A DNA stretch of 9,681 bases from Burkholderiales bacterium (GCA_026125625.1 JAHCKU010000084.1:1-9681); one strand, 5' to 3'. Shown: positions 1 through 7,468, numbered from the stretch's first letter. Numbers and translations: made by a program. The notes: generated by a model not told the origin, from the letters alone.

Positions 1-708
1 CTGCTCGCGCTGGTCGGCCTCGCCGGACAGGGTCGCAAGTATCCGCACGAGATGTCCGGCGGCCAGCAGCAGCGCGTCGCGCTCGCGCGTGCACTCGCTC
101 CCAAGCCCAGCCTGCTGCTGCTCGACGAGCCCTTCTCCAACCTCGACGTCGAATTGCGCGAACGCCTGGCCGGGGAAGTACGCGATCTGCTCAAGGCGCA
201 GGGAATGACCGCCATCGTGGTGACGCACGATCAGCACGAGGCTTTCGCCATGGCCGATCGAATCGGCGTCATGCACGAAGGTCGCATTCTGCAGTGGGAC
301 ACGGCCTACAATCTGTACCATCGTCCCGCCCACCGTTTCGTCGCCGACTTCGTGGGCCAGGGTGCTTTCGTTCCAGCTCACATCAGCCGGGCCGGTCTGG
401 TGGAGCTGGAGCTGGGGGTGCTGAGCGGGCGCCCGCGCTACGTGGGCGAGCCCAGTGACGGCATGAAGTCGCAACCGCTCGAAGTCCTGCTACGCCCGGA
501 TGACGTGGTGCACGACGACGCCAGCCCGGTCCGGGCGCAAGTGCTGAGCAAGGCATTTCGCGGCGCCTACATCCTGTATACCTTGCGCCTGCCGAGCGGC
601 GTGCGCGTGCTGTCGCTGGTGCCGAGCCACCACGACCACGCCGTGGGCGAGGCGATCGGCGTGCGTCTGGCTGCCGACGATGTGGTGGTGTTCCCGCGTA
701 CACACTGA
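1..708 (+). CDS. ABC transporter ATP-binding protein, iron(III)/FbpC-like (5' truncated)
   Basis: This is the ATPase subunit of an ABC importer, acting on the cytoplasmic face of the inner membrane. The frame is open from base 1, so the N-terminal part with the Walker A loop lies outside the window; 235 residues remain. Visible in order are the ABC signature MSGGQQQRVALARAL, Walker B with catalytic Glu (LLLLDEPFSNLD), the D-loop and the H-loop (VVTHDQHEAF). A C-terminal TOBE-like domain follows, with the phrases FVADFVGQGAF and LLRPDDV. That C-terminal arrangement is typical of the FbpC/AfuC ferric-ion and related Pot/spermidine ATPases, and FbpC fits best. The ATG at 52 is only an internal Met of the signature motif, not the start. 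The permease and binding protein would lie to the left. It converges with the b561 gene, 5 bases between stops. The substrate is inferred from memory of the family and could be another ion or a polyamine. Confidence 0.9.
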   Translation: MLALVGLAGQGRKYPHEMSGGQQQRVALARALAPKPSLLLLDEPFSNLDVELRERLAGEVRDLLKAQGMTAIVVTHDQHEAFAMADRIGVMHEGRILQWDTAYNLYHRPAHRFVADFVGQGAFVPAHISRAGLVELELGVLSGRPRYVGEPSDGMKSQPLEVLLRPDDVVHDDASPVRAQVLSKAFRGAYILYTLRLPSGVRVLSLVPSHHDHAVGEAIGVRLAADDVVVFPRTH

Positions 709-713
709 GCCGA

Positions 714-1274
714 TCAACCGGCCCGACCGCTTCCTCCCGGCAGCATGCGCTGGAATACGCCATCGCGATCGATCAGCAGATGCTTCAATGCCGCTGCGAT
801 GTGGATCATCACCAGGACCAGCAGCACGTAGGACAGCAGCTGATGCACCTGTTGCAGGCCGTCTCGAAGCTGCACGTTCTCGGCGAAGAAGGGACCGATC
901 TGCACACCAAAATACTTCACACCGTACTTCGTGAAGTTGGAGGCAAGGAAACCGACCCCAGGCATCGCCAGCAGGCAGGCATACAACAGCGCATGGGTGA
1001 GCCTGGCAGCGGTCGCCTCCCAGGCCGGCATGGTCACCGGCAACGCAGGCGGGGTGTGGGTGGCTCGCCATAGCAGACGCAGCAGCACCAGCACGCCGAT
1101 GGTGGTGCCGATCGACTTGTGCAGGTTGAACCAGTAAGCGCGCTCCGGCGTGCCCTTGGGTATGTCGGTCATGTACCAGGCAATGGCGAACATCGCCAGT
1201 ACTCCGATCGCGATCACCCAATGCAATAGTATCGCCGTGCCGGTATAGCCTCCGGCCTGGTTGATTTTTGCCAT
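714..1274 (-). CDS. Cytochrome b561 (CybB-type di-heme membrane protein)
   Basis: The product is a 186-residue inner-membrane b-type cytochrome that would pass electrons to or from quinone. Four hydrophobic segments are visible, at about residues 15-35, 52-69, 92-112 and 143-165. Four histidines sit where CybB-family proteins carry heme ligands: His18 (LLHW), His52 (LHKSIG), His144 (VHQLLSY) and His158 (IHIAAALKH). The 14-residue spacing of the last pair matches E. coli CybB. The C-terminal signature AALKHLLIDRDGVFQRML is also typical, and the length is normal for the family. The ATG at 1274 is preceded by GGGAGG (1286-1291) about 11 bases upstream. The terminator at 1451-1483 separates it from the receptor gene, so it probably has its own promoter in 1275-1450, where I could not single out convincing -35/-10 boxes. 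The electron partner is unknown. Confidence 0.93.
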   Translation of the reverse strand: MAKINQAGGYTGTAILLHWVIAIGVLAMFAIAWYMTDIPKGTPERAYWFNLHKSIGTTIGVLVLLRLLWRATHTPPALPVTMPAWEATAARLTHALLYACLLAMPGVGFLASNFTKYGVKYFGVQIGPFFAENVQLRDGLQQVHQLLSYVLLVLVMIHIAAALKHLLIDRDGVFQRMLPGGSGRAG

Positions 1275-1450
1275 CTTGTAGCAAACCTCCCGTTGTACGG
1301 CCGGCTATCCTACCCGACCGTATCCTTCGATAGCTTGATAGTTAGTATGTGTTTCCCAACTGCTTGGAGTCTGCGTTCACTGCAGGGTTCGCTTCGCAAC
1401 CGGCGAACGGGCTGCGCAGCGTCGATCTTCCGCAAAAAAATCGGCAGGAA

Positions 1451-1483
1451 ACGAAAAAGCAGCCGTTGCGGCTGCTTTTTCGT
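1451..1483 (-). terminator. Strong intrinsic terminator after the TonB-dependent receptor gene
   Basis: A perfect inverted repeat has arms at 1451-1464 and 1470-1483 (14 bp) around a 5-base loop whose outer G and C can also pair. Read on the - strand, the right arm is T-rich (GCTTTTTCGT) and a further T run follows at 1434-1440. It lies 16 bases past the receptor stop codon. The left arm contains an A run, so the hairpin could also stop + strand transcription. Confidence 0.9.
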
Positions 1484-1499
1484 TGCAGGTACGCACTGG

Positions 1500-3740
1500 T
1501 CAGAAGGCGTAGCTGGCGGTCACGCCTGCCAGGAAGTTGCGGCCGGCAGCCGGGAAATAGAACCGGCTGTTGCCATCGTTGACCGCCACGGCAGAGATAT
1601 AGTCCTTGTCGAACAGATTGTCGATGCGCACGTACTCGGTAAGACGCCATCGGCCAGGTCGCTGCTCGAGGCCTGCGCGAACGCTCCAGGTCGTGAAAGC
1701 ATCGGCGCTCGCGCTGTTGATATCGTTGACATACATCTTGCCCTGCGCACGAAACTCCAGCGCGGTGATCAAGCCCAGCGGCGCGTAATTCCAGGCCACT
1801 TCCGCGTACGCATTGTACGGGGCAACCGCGGGGATCTTGTTGCCTGCGTCGACCACGCCGGTGGGCGTGGTGCAGGGCACGCTGATGCAGGTATTGAAGC
1901 TGTCCTTGAACTTGGCGTCCAGATACGTCAACGCCACGTAGGTCGACAGGCCGCGGCCGAATCTGGAATCAAGCGAAAGTTCGACGCCGTTGCGTCGTGT
2001 ATCACCGGCATTCTGGAAGCTCTGCCGCCCACCCACGTTCGACGCCACCACGATTTCGTCCTGGGTGTCGATATGGAACAGCGCCACCTCCATGCGCGTA
2101 TCGTTGCCGAGCATCAACTTGGCACCGATCTCGTAGTGGTTGCTGCGGCTCGGCTTCAGCCTCAGGTTCGGGCCGGCGGCATTGGGATCGGCCTGATAGG
2201 TCAGCTCGATGAAAGTCGGCGTCTCGAAGCTGCGCCCGACGTTGGCGTACAGGTTGATCGCGGGGGTAAGCCGGTACAGCAAGCCCGCTACCGGTGTATA
2301 GGCCGAGTATTCGACGCTGCCGCTGTCGTCGGGGTTGAAATTGGAAGCCGTGATGGCCGTGGTCGAACCGCTGCAAGTGCCCGGTGTGGCACCAGGTGCC
2401 GTGACCAGACTGGTGGTACAGATGAAGTTGTCCTGTGAATCGAACTTCACTTTCGTATAGCGCAGACCAGCGCTGGCGCTCAGTCGCTCCGTGGCACGCC
2501 ATTCCCCCTGTGTGTAGAGCCCCCAGCTCTTGACGGAATTCTTCTCGTCTCGCTTGAGCGCGCCCTTGACTCCGCGTGCGCTCGGAGAGGCGATGGCTCC
2601 GGTGAAATTGAGATAGCCGGTGCGGTCTTCGCTGGCGTTGTCGTAGTCGGTGCCGACGGTGAAGGTGAGAGGATCGGTGATGTGCGACCAGCGCAGGCCC
2701 ACGCCGCTGAAATCGCGATCGAGCACGGTCACCCCACCCGACTGGCGGATGCTGTTCTGGGTACCGGGAGCGATCGCCAGATAGCCTGCGTTGTCGCGGT
2801 TGCCGGCATAGGCCATGAAGCGCAGCACATCCCGTTCGGTGACATTGGTCTCCAGCACCGCACCGGTCTGCAGGTTGTCGAGATTGCGGCGGGTGTTGAA
2901 TGTGGTTGCCTCGGCGATCGACTGGCGCGGATTCTCCTTCATTTGCTCCGCGGTCAATCCCAGCGGATCCTCGTTGTTCGGCTGATTCAGGTAATTGACC
3001 AGCACCGTGACACGCGTGTCCGGCGCAATGCTCAGGCGCAGCTTCGCGTTGAACTGGTCCTTCTCTGCATGACTGTGATCTCGATAGCCGTTGGTGGAGT
3101 AGCGGCTCAGGCTGGCGATGCCATTCACCGAACCACTGTCCGCCCCGTACTTCAGACCCCCTTTCCAGGTCCCGTAGCTGCCCGCCATTCCCTGCACAGT
3201 CAAGGTCGGATCTTCCGGTCCGTCCTCGGTGAAGACCTGGACTACACCGCCGGAGTGGTTGCCGTACAACGCGGAGAATGGTCCACGCAGCACTTCGATG
3301 CGCTGCGCCGAGGACAGATCGAACATGCCTGGACCGCCCTGTCCGTCCGGGGTTCCGGCAGGGATGCCGTCGGCAAGCAGCTTGATGCCGCGCGTGCCGA
3401 ACTGCGAGCGTGCACCGAATCCGCGCACGATGATCTGCTGCTCCTGGGCATAGCTCTCGCGGCCCTGGACCACGGTTCCCGGAACACGGTTGAGCTGCTC
3501 GGAAATGTTCACTTCGATGCGGGCCGTTTCCTGAATCTGCTGCTGATCGAGGCTATTGATGGCAGCAGGAACGTCGAAGCTGCGCTGCTCGATACGCGTG
3601 GCGGTGACGACCACCGGGGAGGCGTCCGCGGATTGCGACGATGCACTATCGTCCTGCGCATGACCAGGCAAAGACATGAGGGTCAATGCCAGCGGCGAAA
3701 GCGAGAATACGCAAGCCGATTTGAATGTTTTCTTCTTCAT
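1500..3740 (-). CDS. pqqU: TonB-dependent outer-membrane receptor, YncD/PqqU-like (probable PQQ importer)
   Basis: The product is a 746-residue outer-membrane receptor. A signal peptide (MKKKTFKSACVFSL to GHAQ, cleavage near residue 29) is followed by a TonB box-like stretch (PVVVTAT, 42-48), a plug domain (about 53-170) and a beta-barrel ending in a C-terminal Phe. The plug has the phrases RGFGARSQFGTRGIKL, DGIPAGTPDGQG and EVLRGPFSALYGNHSGGV. The barrel has SFETPTFIELTYQ and a C-terminal DNLFDKDY. As recalled, all of these align closely with E. coli YncD, renamed PqqU as a PQQ importer. A Cys618/Cys623 pair in one loop also has a counterpart there; Cys441 and Cys456 may form another disulfide. 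The ATG at 3740 is chosen because it gives a clean signal peptide. A TTG 39 bases upstream would add an unnatural leader. A GGGAG lies about 12 bases before the ATG. It stands downstream of a pqqA and its terminator, supporting PQQ as substrate. Another PQQ-related or metal-chelate substrate remains possible. Confidence 0.9.
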   Translation of the reverse strand: MKKKTFKSACVFSLSPLALTLMSLPGHAQDDSASSQSADASPVVVTATRIEQRSFDVPAAINSLDQQQIQETARIEVNISEQLNRVPGTVVQGRESYAQEQQIIVRGFGARSQFGTRGIKLLADGIPAGTPDGQGGPGMFDLSSAQRIEVLRGPFSALYGNHSGGVVQVFTEDGPEDPTLTVQGMAGSYGTWKGGLKYGADSGSVNGIASLSRYSTNGYRDHSHAEKDQFNAKLRLSIAPDTRVTVLVNYLNQPNNEDPLGLTAEQMKENPRQSIAEATTFNTRRNLDNLQTGAVLETNVTERDVLRFMAYAGNRDNAGYLAIAPGTQNSIRQSGGVTVLDRDFSGVGLRWSHITDPLTFTVGTDYDNASEDRTGYLNFTGAIASPSARGVKGALKRDEKNSVKSWGLYTQGEWRATERLSASAGLRYTKVKFDSQDNFICTTSLVTAPGATPGTCSGSTTAITASNFNPDDSGSVEYSAYTPVAGLLYRLTPAINLYANVGRSFETPTFIELTYQADPNAAGPNLRLKPSRSNHYEIGAKLMLGNDTRMEVALFHIDTQDEIVVASNVGGRQSFQNAGDTRRNGVELSLDSRFGRGLSTYVALTYLDAKFKDSFNTCISVPCTTPTGVVDAGNKIPAVAPYNAYAEVAWNYAPLGLITALEFRAQGKMYVNDINSASADAFTTWSVRAGLEQRPGRWRLTEYVRIDNLFDKDYISAVAVNDGNSRFYFPAAGRNFLAGVTASYAF

Positions 3741-3806
3741 GATGAACGGATACTCCCGTACGCGTGGTCGTTGAGTCAAGTGCAGGGCCGGGCAACGGTG
3801 CCCGAC

Positions 3807-3832
3807 AAAAAAAAGGCTGCCTGACGGCAGCC
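3807..3832 (-). terminator. Intrinsic terminator/attenuator between pqqA copy 1 and the receptor gene
   Basis: A 7-bp GC-rich stem (arms 3815-3821 and 3826-3832, loop of 4) is followed on the - strand by eight T's (complement of the A run 3807-3814). It lies 19 bases past the pqqA stop and 66 bases before the receptor start. It should release most transcripts after pqqA and let only part reach the receptor, unless the receptor has its own promoter in 3741-3806. Confidence 0.85.
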
Positions 3833-3851
3833 CTCAATGGTGCACAACTAA

Positions 3852-3923
3852 TCAGCGATTGTAGATGTACATCGTCACTTCGAAGCCGAAACGCATTTCG
3901 GTGAATTCGGGCTTGGTCCACAT
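3852..3923 (-). CDS. pqqA: PqqA, PQQ precursor peptide (copy 1, beside the receptor gene)
   Basis: The gene encodes a 23-residue peptide beginning MWTKPEFTEM and ending YIYNR. Glu15 and Tyr19 in the core EVTMY are the residues that PqqE cross-links and that become PQQ. The length equals the classical PqqA length. The start is set by AGGAG (complement of 3932-3936) 8 bases upstream. The peptide is identical to that of the copy at 9167-9238; the two genes differ only by silent changes in codons 5 (CCC here, CCT there) and 23 (CGC here, CGT there). This copy is not followed by pqqB but by a terminator and the PqqU-like receptor gene. It lies 156 bases downstream of the response regulator, with no strong terminator between, so it may be read both from its own promoter and from the upstream operon. 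It may supply extra substrate peptide or couple receptor expression to pqq regulation. Confidence 0.95.
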   Translation of the reverse strand: MWTKPEFTEMRFGFEVTMYIYNR

Positions 3924-4030
3924 GTTCGCTACTCCTGACTCGGTTGGGGGAACAGATCGAACTGCACTGATTCAGGGATCATTGTTCCTGCTGGTGCTAT
4001 CCGTATCCAGCGCAAATGACTGAGCGATGC

Positions 4031-4051
4031 CTAATGATTTTCATGATTTTC
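4031..4051 (-). promoter_or_regulatory. Candidate operator upstream of pqqA copy 1 (tandem 9-base repeat, shared motif)
   Basis: On the + strand the 9-mer ATGATTTTC occurs twice in tandem, at 4034-4042 and 4043-4051. Read toward pqqA, the stretch contains CATGAAAATCATTAG (complement of 4031-4045). This matches CATGAAAATCATGAG at 8976-8990, upstream of the other pqqA, at 14 of 15 positions. The core ATGA-TTT-TCAT is an inverted repeat. It lies about 108 bases before the pqqA start, a plausible distance for an activator site. The response regulator encoded next door is the obvious candidate protein, but this is inference. Confidence 0.5.
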
Positions 4052-4079
4052 AACGCGACGATTATTGCATCGCAACAAT

Positions 4080-4733
4080 TCAGGGCTCGAGGAGGCCGGC
4101 GCGAATCGCGATGATCGCCAGCTCCGCCGAGTTGGAAGCGCCCAGCTTCTGCTTGATGTTGTAGAGATGGGTACCCACGGTGCGAGGGCTCAGGGACAGG
4201 ATGTCCGCGATCTCCTGCACCGATTGCCCTTTGGCAAGTGCCAGAAAAACCTTGAACTCCTTCTCGCTGAGCATCTCGACCGGGCTCTTCTGCCCACCCA
4301 GCTGCTGCACTGCCAGCTGGTGGGCGATGCCCGGCTCCAGGTAAGTCCTGCCCTGGCTTACCTGGCGAATGGCCTGAATGAGCTCGTCGGCAGCGCTGCG
4401 CTTGGTCAGGTATCCCACCGCACCGGCCTTGAGCACCCGGCGTGCATGCATGGCGTCTTCGTGGGCAGACAAGACCAGGATCTTGGTCTGGGACTCACGG
4501 GCCAGGATGCGTCCGATCGCCTCCAGCCCGCCAATGCCAGGCATGGAGATATCCATCACCACTACGTCGGGGCGTAGCTCGCTGAAGATGCGTACGGCTT
4601 CCTCACCGCTGCTCGCCTCGCCCGTCACACGGATATCCGAAGTTCCCTCCAGCAACAGGCGAAAACCCATGCGCACGACCGCGTGATCATCGACGAGCAT
4701 CACGCTGGTAACGTTGACCGCCGAATCACTCAT
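4080..4733 (-). CDS. NarL/LuxR-family response regulator (MoxX/GacA-like)
   Basis: The product is a 217-residue cytoplasmic DNA-binding regulator. The receiver domain (about 10-125) has the acidic pair Asp15/Asp16, phosphoacceptor Asp61 (VVVMDISMPGIGG), Ser89 (VLSAHED) at the switch Thr/Ser position, and Lys111 (YLTK). A LuxR-type helix-turn-helix follows (about 150-217), with LSEKEFKVFLALAKG, SVQEIADILSLSPRTVGTHL and KQKLGASNSAEL. The length is normal. The gene starts 5 bases after the kinase stop, so the two are almost certainly co-translated; no good Shine-Dalgarno stands before this ATG. It resembles GacA/UvrY and the MoxX/ErbR-like regulators that control PQQ-dependent alcohol oxidation in other proteobacteria. 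With pqqA directly downstream, control of the pqq genes and the receptor is a reasonable inference, not proven. Confidence 0.93.
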   Translation of the reverse strand: MSDSAVNVTSVMLVDDHAVVRMGFRLLLEGTSDIRVTGEASSGEEAVRIFSELRPDVVVMDISMPGIGGLEAIGRILARESQTKILVLSAHEDAMHARRVLKAGAVGYLTKRSAADELIQAIRQVSQGRTYLEPGIAHQLAVQQLGGQKSPVEMLSEKEFKVFLALAKGQSVQEIADILSLSPRTVGTHLYNIKQKLGASNSAELAIIAIRAGLLEP

Positions 4734-4738
4734 GACGC

Positions 4739-6463
4739 TCAGACGGTGGCGGCAACCGGATGCAGCGGAATCGATGCCGACACGATCACCCCTTCGCCCG
4801 GTCGCCCTTCGATGGAAAACATGCCGTTCAGGCCCTCCACGCGCTCGCGCATTCCCATCAACCCGAAACGTGCGCTATCCACCGCATTGCGCTCTCCCAG
4901 ACCCTTCCCGTCGTCGCGCACGGAAACCTCGAGCCGGTCGTCGATGCGGCTGACGCGAATATCCGCGTGCCTGGCTGCAGCATGACGCACGACGTTGGTC
5001 ACGCATTCCTGCACCAGCCGATAGACGGTGATGTTGACCGTCTCGCCCAGATTGTCCAGATCTCCTTCCAGCTCCATGTGCACCGCGATCTCGGGATAGC
5101 GCTCGCGCCAGGTATCGCTCAGCTCTTCCAGCGCCTCGCGCAATCCGAGATTGTCCAGCGCGCTTGGACGCAGCTGGCGGATGATGCCATGTACGACATC
5201 GTAGAGGTGTCCACCGACCTGCACGATGGTCTGCGCGCTGCGATGCACATCGGGCATGTCGTTTCTGGTTCGATTGGCGATGGCAGCGCCAAAGGTACGG
5301 ATCGCGGTCACGCATTGTCCGAGCTCGTCGTGCAGCTCGCGTGCGATGGAACGACGCTCCTCCTCCAGCCTGGTCTGTATCAGGCGCGTCAGGCGCCGGT
5401 TCTGCTCCAGATCGGCCTCCACCTGCTGGGCGCGCTTTTGCGCCGTAATGTCGCGCATGCTCACGATCTCGCCGATCACCCGGTCGCTGGCCGGATCGAC
5501 CAGCGGCGCGGCCGACAGCAGCACGTCGATCTGCGCGCCGTCGTATGCCAGTCTGCGCGTTTCCAGGTTCTCGATCATGCGCCGGTCGCGGATCGCAGTG
5601 AGGTTGGCTTCCACCTCCAGCTCGGCGCCGGGCGGTGTCAGCAGGGTTGCACTGCGGCCCACGATCTCCTCCGCCGGATAGCCGAACAGGCGCTCGGCAG
5701 CTGGATTCCAGAACGAAATGTTGCCGTATAGATCATGAATGATGATGGCATCACTCGACTGCTGCGCCACCAGCGCCAGGCGCTGATTCTCGGCATGACT
5801 TTTCTCGAGGGCATCGGCCATGCCGTTGAAGGTACGGCCAATGGCATCGAACTCGTGCAGAGTGAACGGCGGCAGGCGTGTGTGGAACTGCCCGCGCTGC
5901 ATCTGCGACAGGCCGGCGAGAATCTTTCTCGTCGGCTTGAGTGATCGACCTACCAGCAGAAACACCGCCAGATTCGCCATGACCAGCAAACCGGCCAGCA
6001 GCCATAACAGCTGAAGCAGATCGTCCCAGGCGTCGAGCACGGCACGTGTATCGTCGGGCGTCACGATCACGCGCCCTTCGCCGGTCTGCAGCGACATCTC
6101 CTGCAGTTGCGGCGAGACCATGTGGTAGAACCACCGCGGCGCGTGGCGGCCAGCCTTGTACACGGATGGAGGCGATTGATACAGCAGGGTGTCGTCGTCG
6201 GCGAAGAGCTTGATGTCGTGCGCACGCACGCGACCGAGGTTCTGCAGGAAGCTGGTGAGAACCTCGTTGGCCTGCTCGTCGTCGGTTGCCTGGTGAGCAA
6301 CGTCGAGGACACCGGCGAGCAGCTGCAGCGTGATCTTCCCGCCCGCTTCCATTTCCTCACGAATGGAGCGACGCATGTCGCTGACGATGATATGCGCCGT
6401 CACCAGCGTGAACAGCACGATCAGCGTGGTGATGATCAGGTTGATGCGCATGCGCAGGCTCAT
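4739..6463 (-). CDS. NarL-type sensor histidine kinase with HAMP and PAS domains (MoxY-like)
   Basis: The product is a 574-residue inner-membrane kinase. A first membrane helix (about 7-28), a periplasmic segment of about 120 residues and a second helix (about 150-172) lead to a HAMP linker (about 173-225). A PAS domain follows (about 230-345: SSDAIIIHDLYGNISFWNPA, then MRDIT). The HisKA_3 dimerisation domain has phosphoacceptor His378 (RELHDELGQ). The ATPase domain has Asn490 (ECVTNVVRHA), the DDGKG box (517-521) and GLMGMRER (534-541). All catalytic boxes are present. The N-terminal half, with MSLRMRINL and a short sensor region, recalls the LapD/MoxY family. The ATG at 6463 is fixed by AAGGAGG (complement of 6470-6476) 6 bases upstream and overlaps the hydrolase stop as ATGA. 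The paired regulator follows at 4733. The signal is unknown; a PQQ, alcohol or periplasmic redox cue would suit the neighbourhood. Confidence 0.94.
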   Translation of the reverse strand: MSLRMRINLIITTLIVLFTLVTAHIIVSDMRRSIREEMEAGGKITLQLLAGVLDVAHQATDDEQANEVLTSFLQNLGRVRAHDIKLFADDDTLLYQSPPSVYKAGRHAPRWFYHMVSPQLQEMSLQTGEGRVIVTPDDTRAVLDAWDDLLQLLWLLAGLLVMANLAVFLLVGRSLKPTRKILAGLSQMQRGQFHTRLPPFTLHEFDAIGRTFNGMADALEKSHAENQRLALVAQQSSDAIIIHDLYGNISFWNPAAERLFGYPAEEIVGRSATLLTPPGAELEVEANLTAIRDRRMIENLETRRLAYDGAQIDVLLSAAPLVDPASDRVIGEIVSMRDITAQKRAQQVEADLEQNRRLTRLIQTRLEEERRSIARELHDELGQCVTAIRTFGAAIANRTRNDMPDVHRSAQTIVQVGGHLYDVVHGIIRQLRPSALDNLGLREALEELSDTWRERYPEIAVHMELEGDLDNLGETVNITVYRLVQECVTNVVRHAAARHADIRVSRIDDRLEVSVRDDGKGLGERNAVDSARFGLMGMRERVEGLNGMFSIEGRPGEGVIVSASIPLHPVAATV

Positions 6464-7434
6464 GCCGAACCTCCTTCGATCAGCACCTTCACATCCCCGG
6501 TTGCGCGTACCAGCGCATCGACCATTGCCGGATGCATGGCCGAGTGCCCGGCTTCCTCCACCATGCGCAACTGAGATCCTGGCCAGCGTCGATGCAGCAT
6601 ATGAGCGGTTACAGGCGGACAGACGAGGTCACGGCGCCCCTGCACGATGATAGCGGGGATCCCCCGCAGCTGTGGCGTGCCGCCCAGCAATGCATCCGCG
6701 GCGAGAAAGCAGTGGTTGACCAGGTAATGCAGCTGGATGCGTACACGCGCCAGCGTCCCCGCTGCGCCGCCACCCGTTGCGCCGCCCGGGGGCGCAGGCG
6801 TCTCACCGATCGCCATCACCGCGCTCTCATAGGCGCTCCAGCGCTCGGCGGCAGATTGCGCAACCCGCTCGTCCGCGCTCGTCACCAGCGCATGATAGCG
6901 AGCGAGCAATGCAGCCGGCGACACCTCGTCGTCGCTCCCGCTCAGACGGCTCCATGCCTCCGGCACGAATGCACGCAATCCCTCGAGATACCAGGCCACT
7001 TCCTCGCGCGAGGCGAGGAATACACCGCGCAGCACCATGGCACGAACCCGTTGCGGATGCTGCTGGGCGTAGGCCAGGGCCAGCGTGCTGCCCCAGGAGC
7101 CGCCGAACAGCACCCAGCGCTCGATCTGCAGCTCATGACGCAGCCGCTCGATGTCGTCGATCAGATCCTGCGTGGTGTTGCCTGCGGTCCCACCGGCGGG
7201 TGTGGATTGACCGCAGCCGCGCTGATCGAACAGCACGATGCGGTAGAACTCCGGGTCGAAGAAACGGCGATGGTTCGGATTGATGCTGCTGCCGGGACCA
7301 CCGTGCAGGAACAGCACCGGGCAACCGTGCGATGCTCCGCAGGCTTCCACATAGATGCGGTGATCGGAAGAAAGCTGGAGATGCGCGCGGTACGCGCACT
7401 CCAGCGGCGGAAACAAGGAGCGCGGGCTGGACAT
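6460..7434 (-). CDS. pip: Proline iminopeptidase-like alpha/beta hydrolase (peptidase family S33)
   Basis: The product is a 324-residue hydrolase; the family normally removes an N-terminal proline from peptides. The oxyanion motif HGGPGSS (44-50) and the family block LFDQRGCGQSTPAGG (68-82) are visible. The nucleophile elbow GGSWGS has Ser113, and Asp269 (QGRRDLVCPP) and His297 (EEAGHSAMHP) complete the triad. The cap domain lies between about 135 and 245. Length and motifs fit PIP enzymes, with no signal peptide, so it is probably cytoplasmic. The ATG at 7434 is preferred because GGGA lies 10 bases upstream; the ATG at 7443 (adding MRA) is possible. The frame is open further upstream, but that part overlaps tonB and has no protein-like character. 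The stop overlaps the kinase start (ATGA). As a peptidase in a pqq locus it may help trim PqqA, but a general peptide-salvage role is equally possible. Other S33 specificities cannot be excluded. Confidence 0.9.
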   Translation of the reverse strand: MSSPRSLFPPLECAYRAHLQLSSDHRIYVEACGASHGCPVLFLHGGPGSSINPNHRRFFDPEFYRIVLFDQRGCGQSTPAGGTAGNTTQDLIDDIERLRHELQIERWVLFGGSWGSTLALAYAQQHPQRVRAMVLRGVFLASREEVAWYLEGLRAFVPEAWSRLSGSDDEVSPAALLARYHALVTSADERVAQSAAERWSAYESAVMAIGETPAPPGGATGGGAAGTLARVRIQLHYLVNHCFLAADALLGGTPQLRGIPAIIVQGRRDLVCPPVTAHMLHRRWPGSQLRMVEEAGHSAMHPAMVDALVRATGDVKVLIEGGSA

Positions 7435-7449
7435 GGCACGCATTCCCAG

Positions 7450-7468
7450 GGGCCGGAGTGTCCGGCCC
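7450..7468 (-). other. GC-rich hairpin between tonB and the S33 hydrolase gene
   Basis: A perfect 8-bp inverted repeat (arms 7450-7457 and 7461-7468, loop of 3) begins directly after the tonB stop codon and ends 15 bases before the hydrolase ATG at 7434. No T run follows, so it is not a standard terminator. It could protect the 3' end of tonB mRNA or modulate translation of the downstream gene. Confidence 0.5.

Noticed and set aside
1293..2438. Long + strand open frame opposite the receptor gene (381 codons)
   Set aside because: It is antisense to a clearly recognised receptor, crosses the terminator at 1451-1483 and shows no recognisable domain.
3741..3779. Upstream TTG start for the receptor (13 extra residues)
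   Set aside because: It would put an Arg/Pro-rich stretch before a normal MKKK signal peptide; the ATG at 3740 is better.
2682..3824. Long + strand open frame opposite the receptor gene (380 codons)
   Set aside because: It lies antisense to the plug and signal-peptide region of the receptor and runs into the pqqA terminator; composition is what high-GC codon use on the other strand produces.
4760..5731. + strand open frame of 323 codons opposite the sensor kinase
   Set aside because: The - strand carries all kinase boxes in order; the + frame has no family motif.
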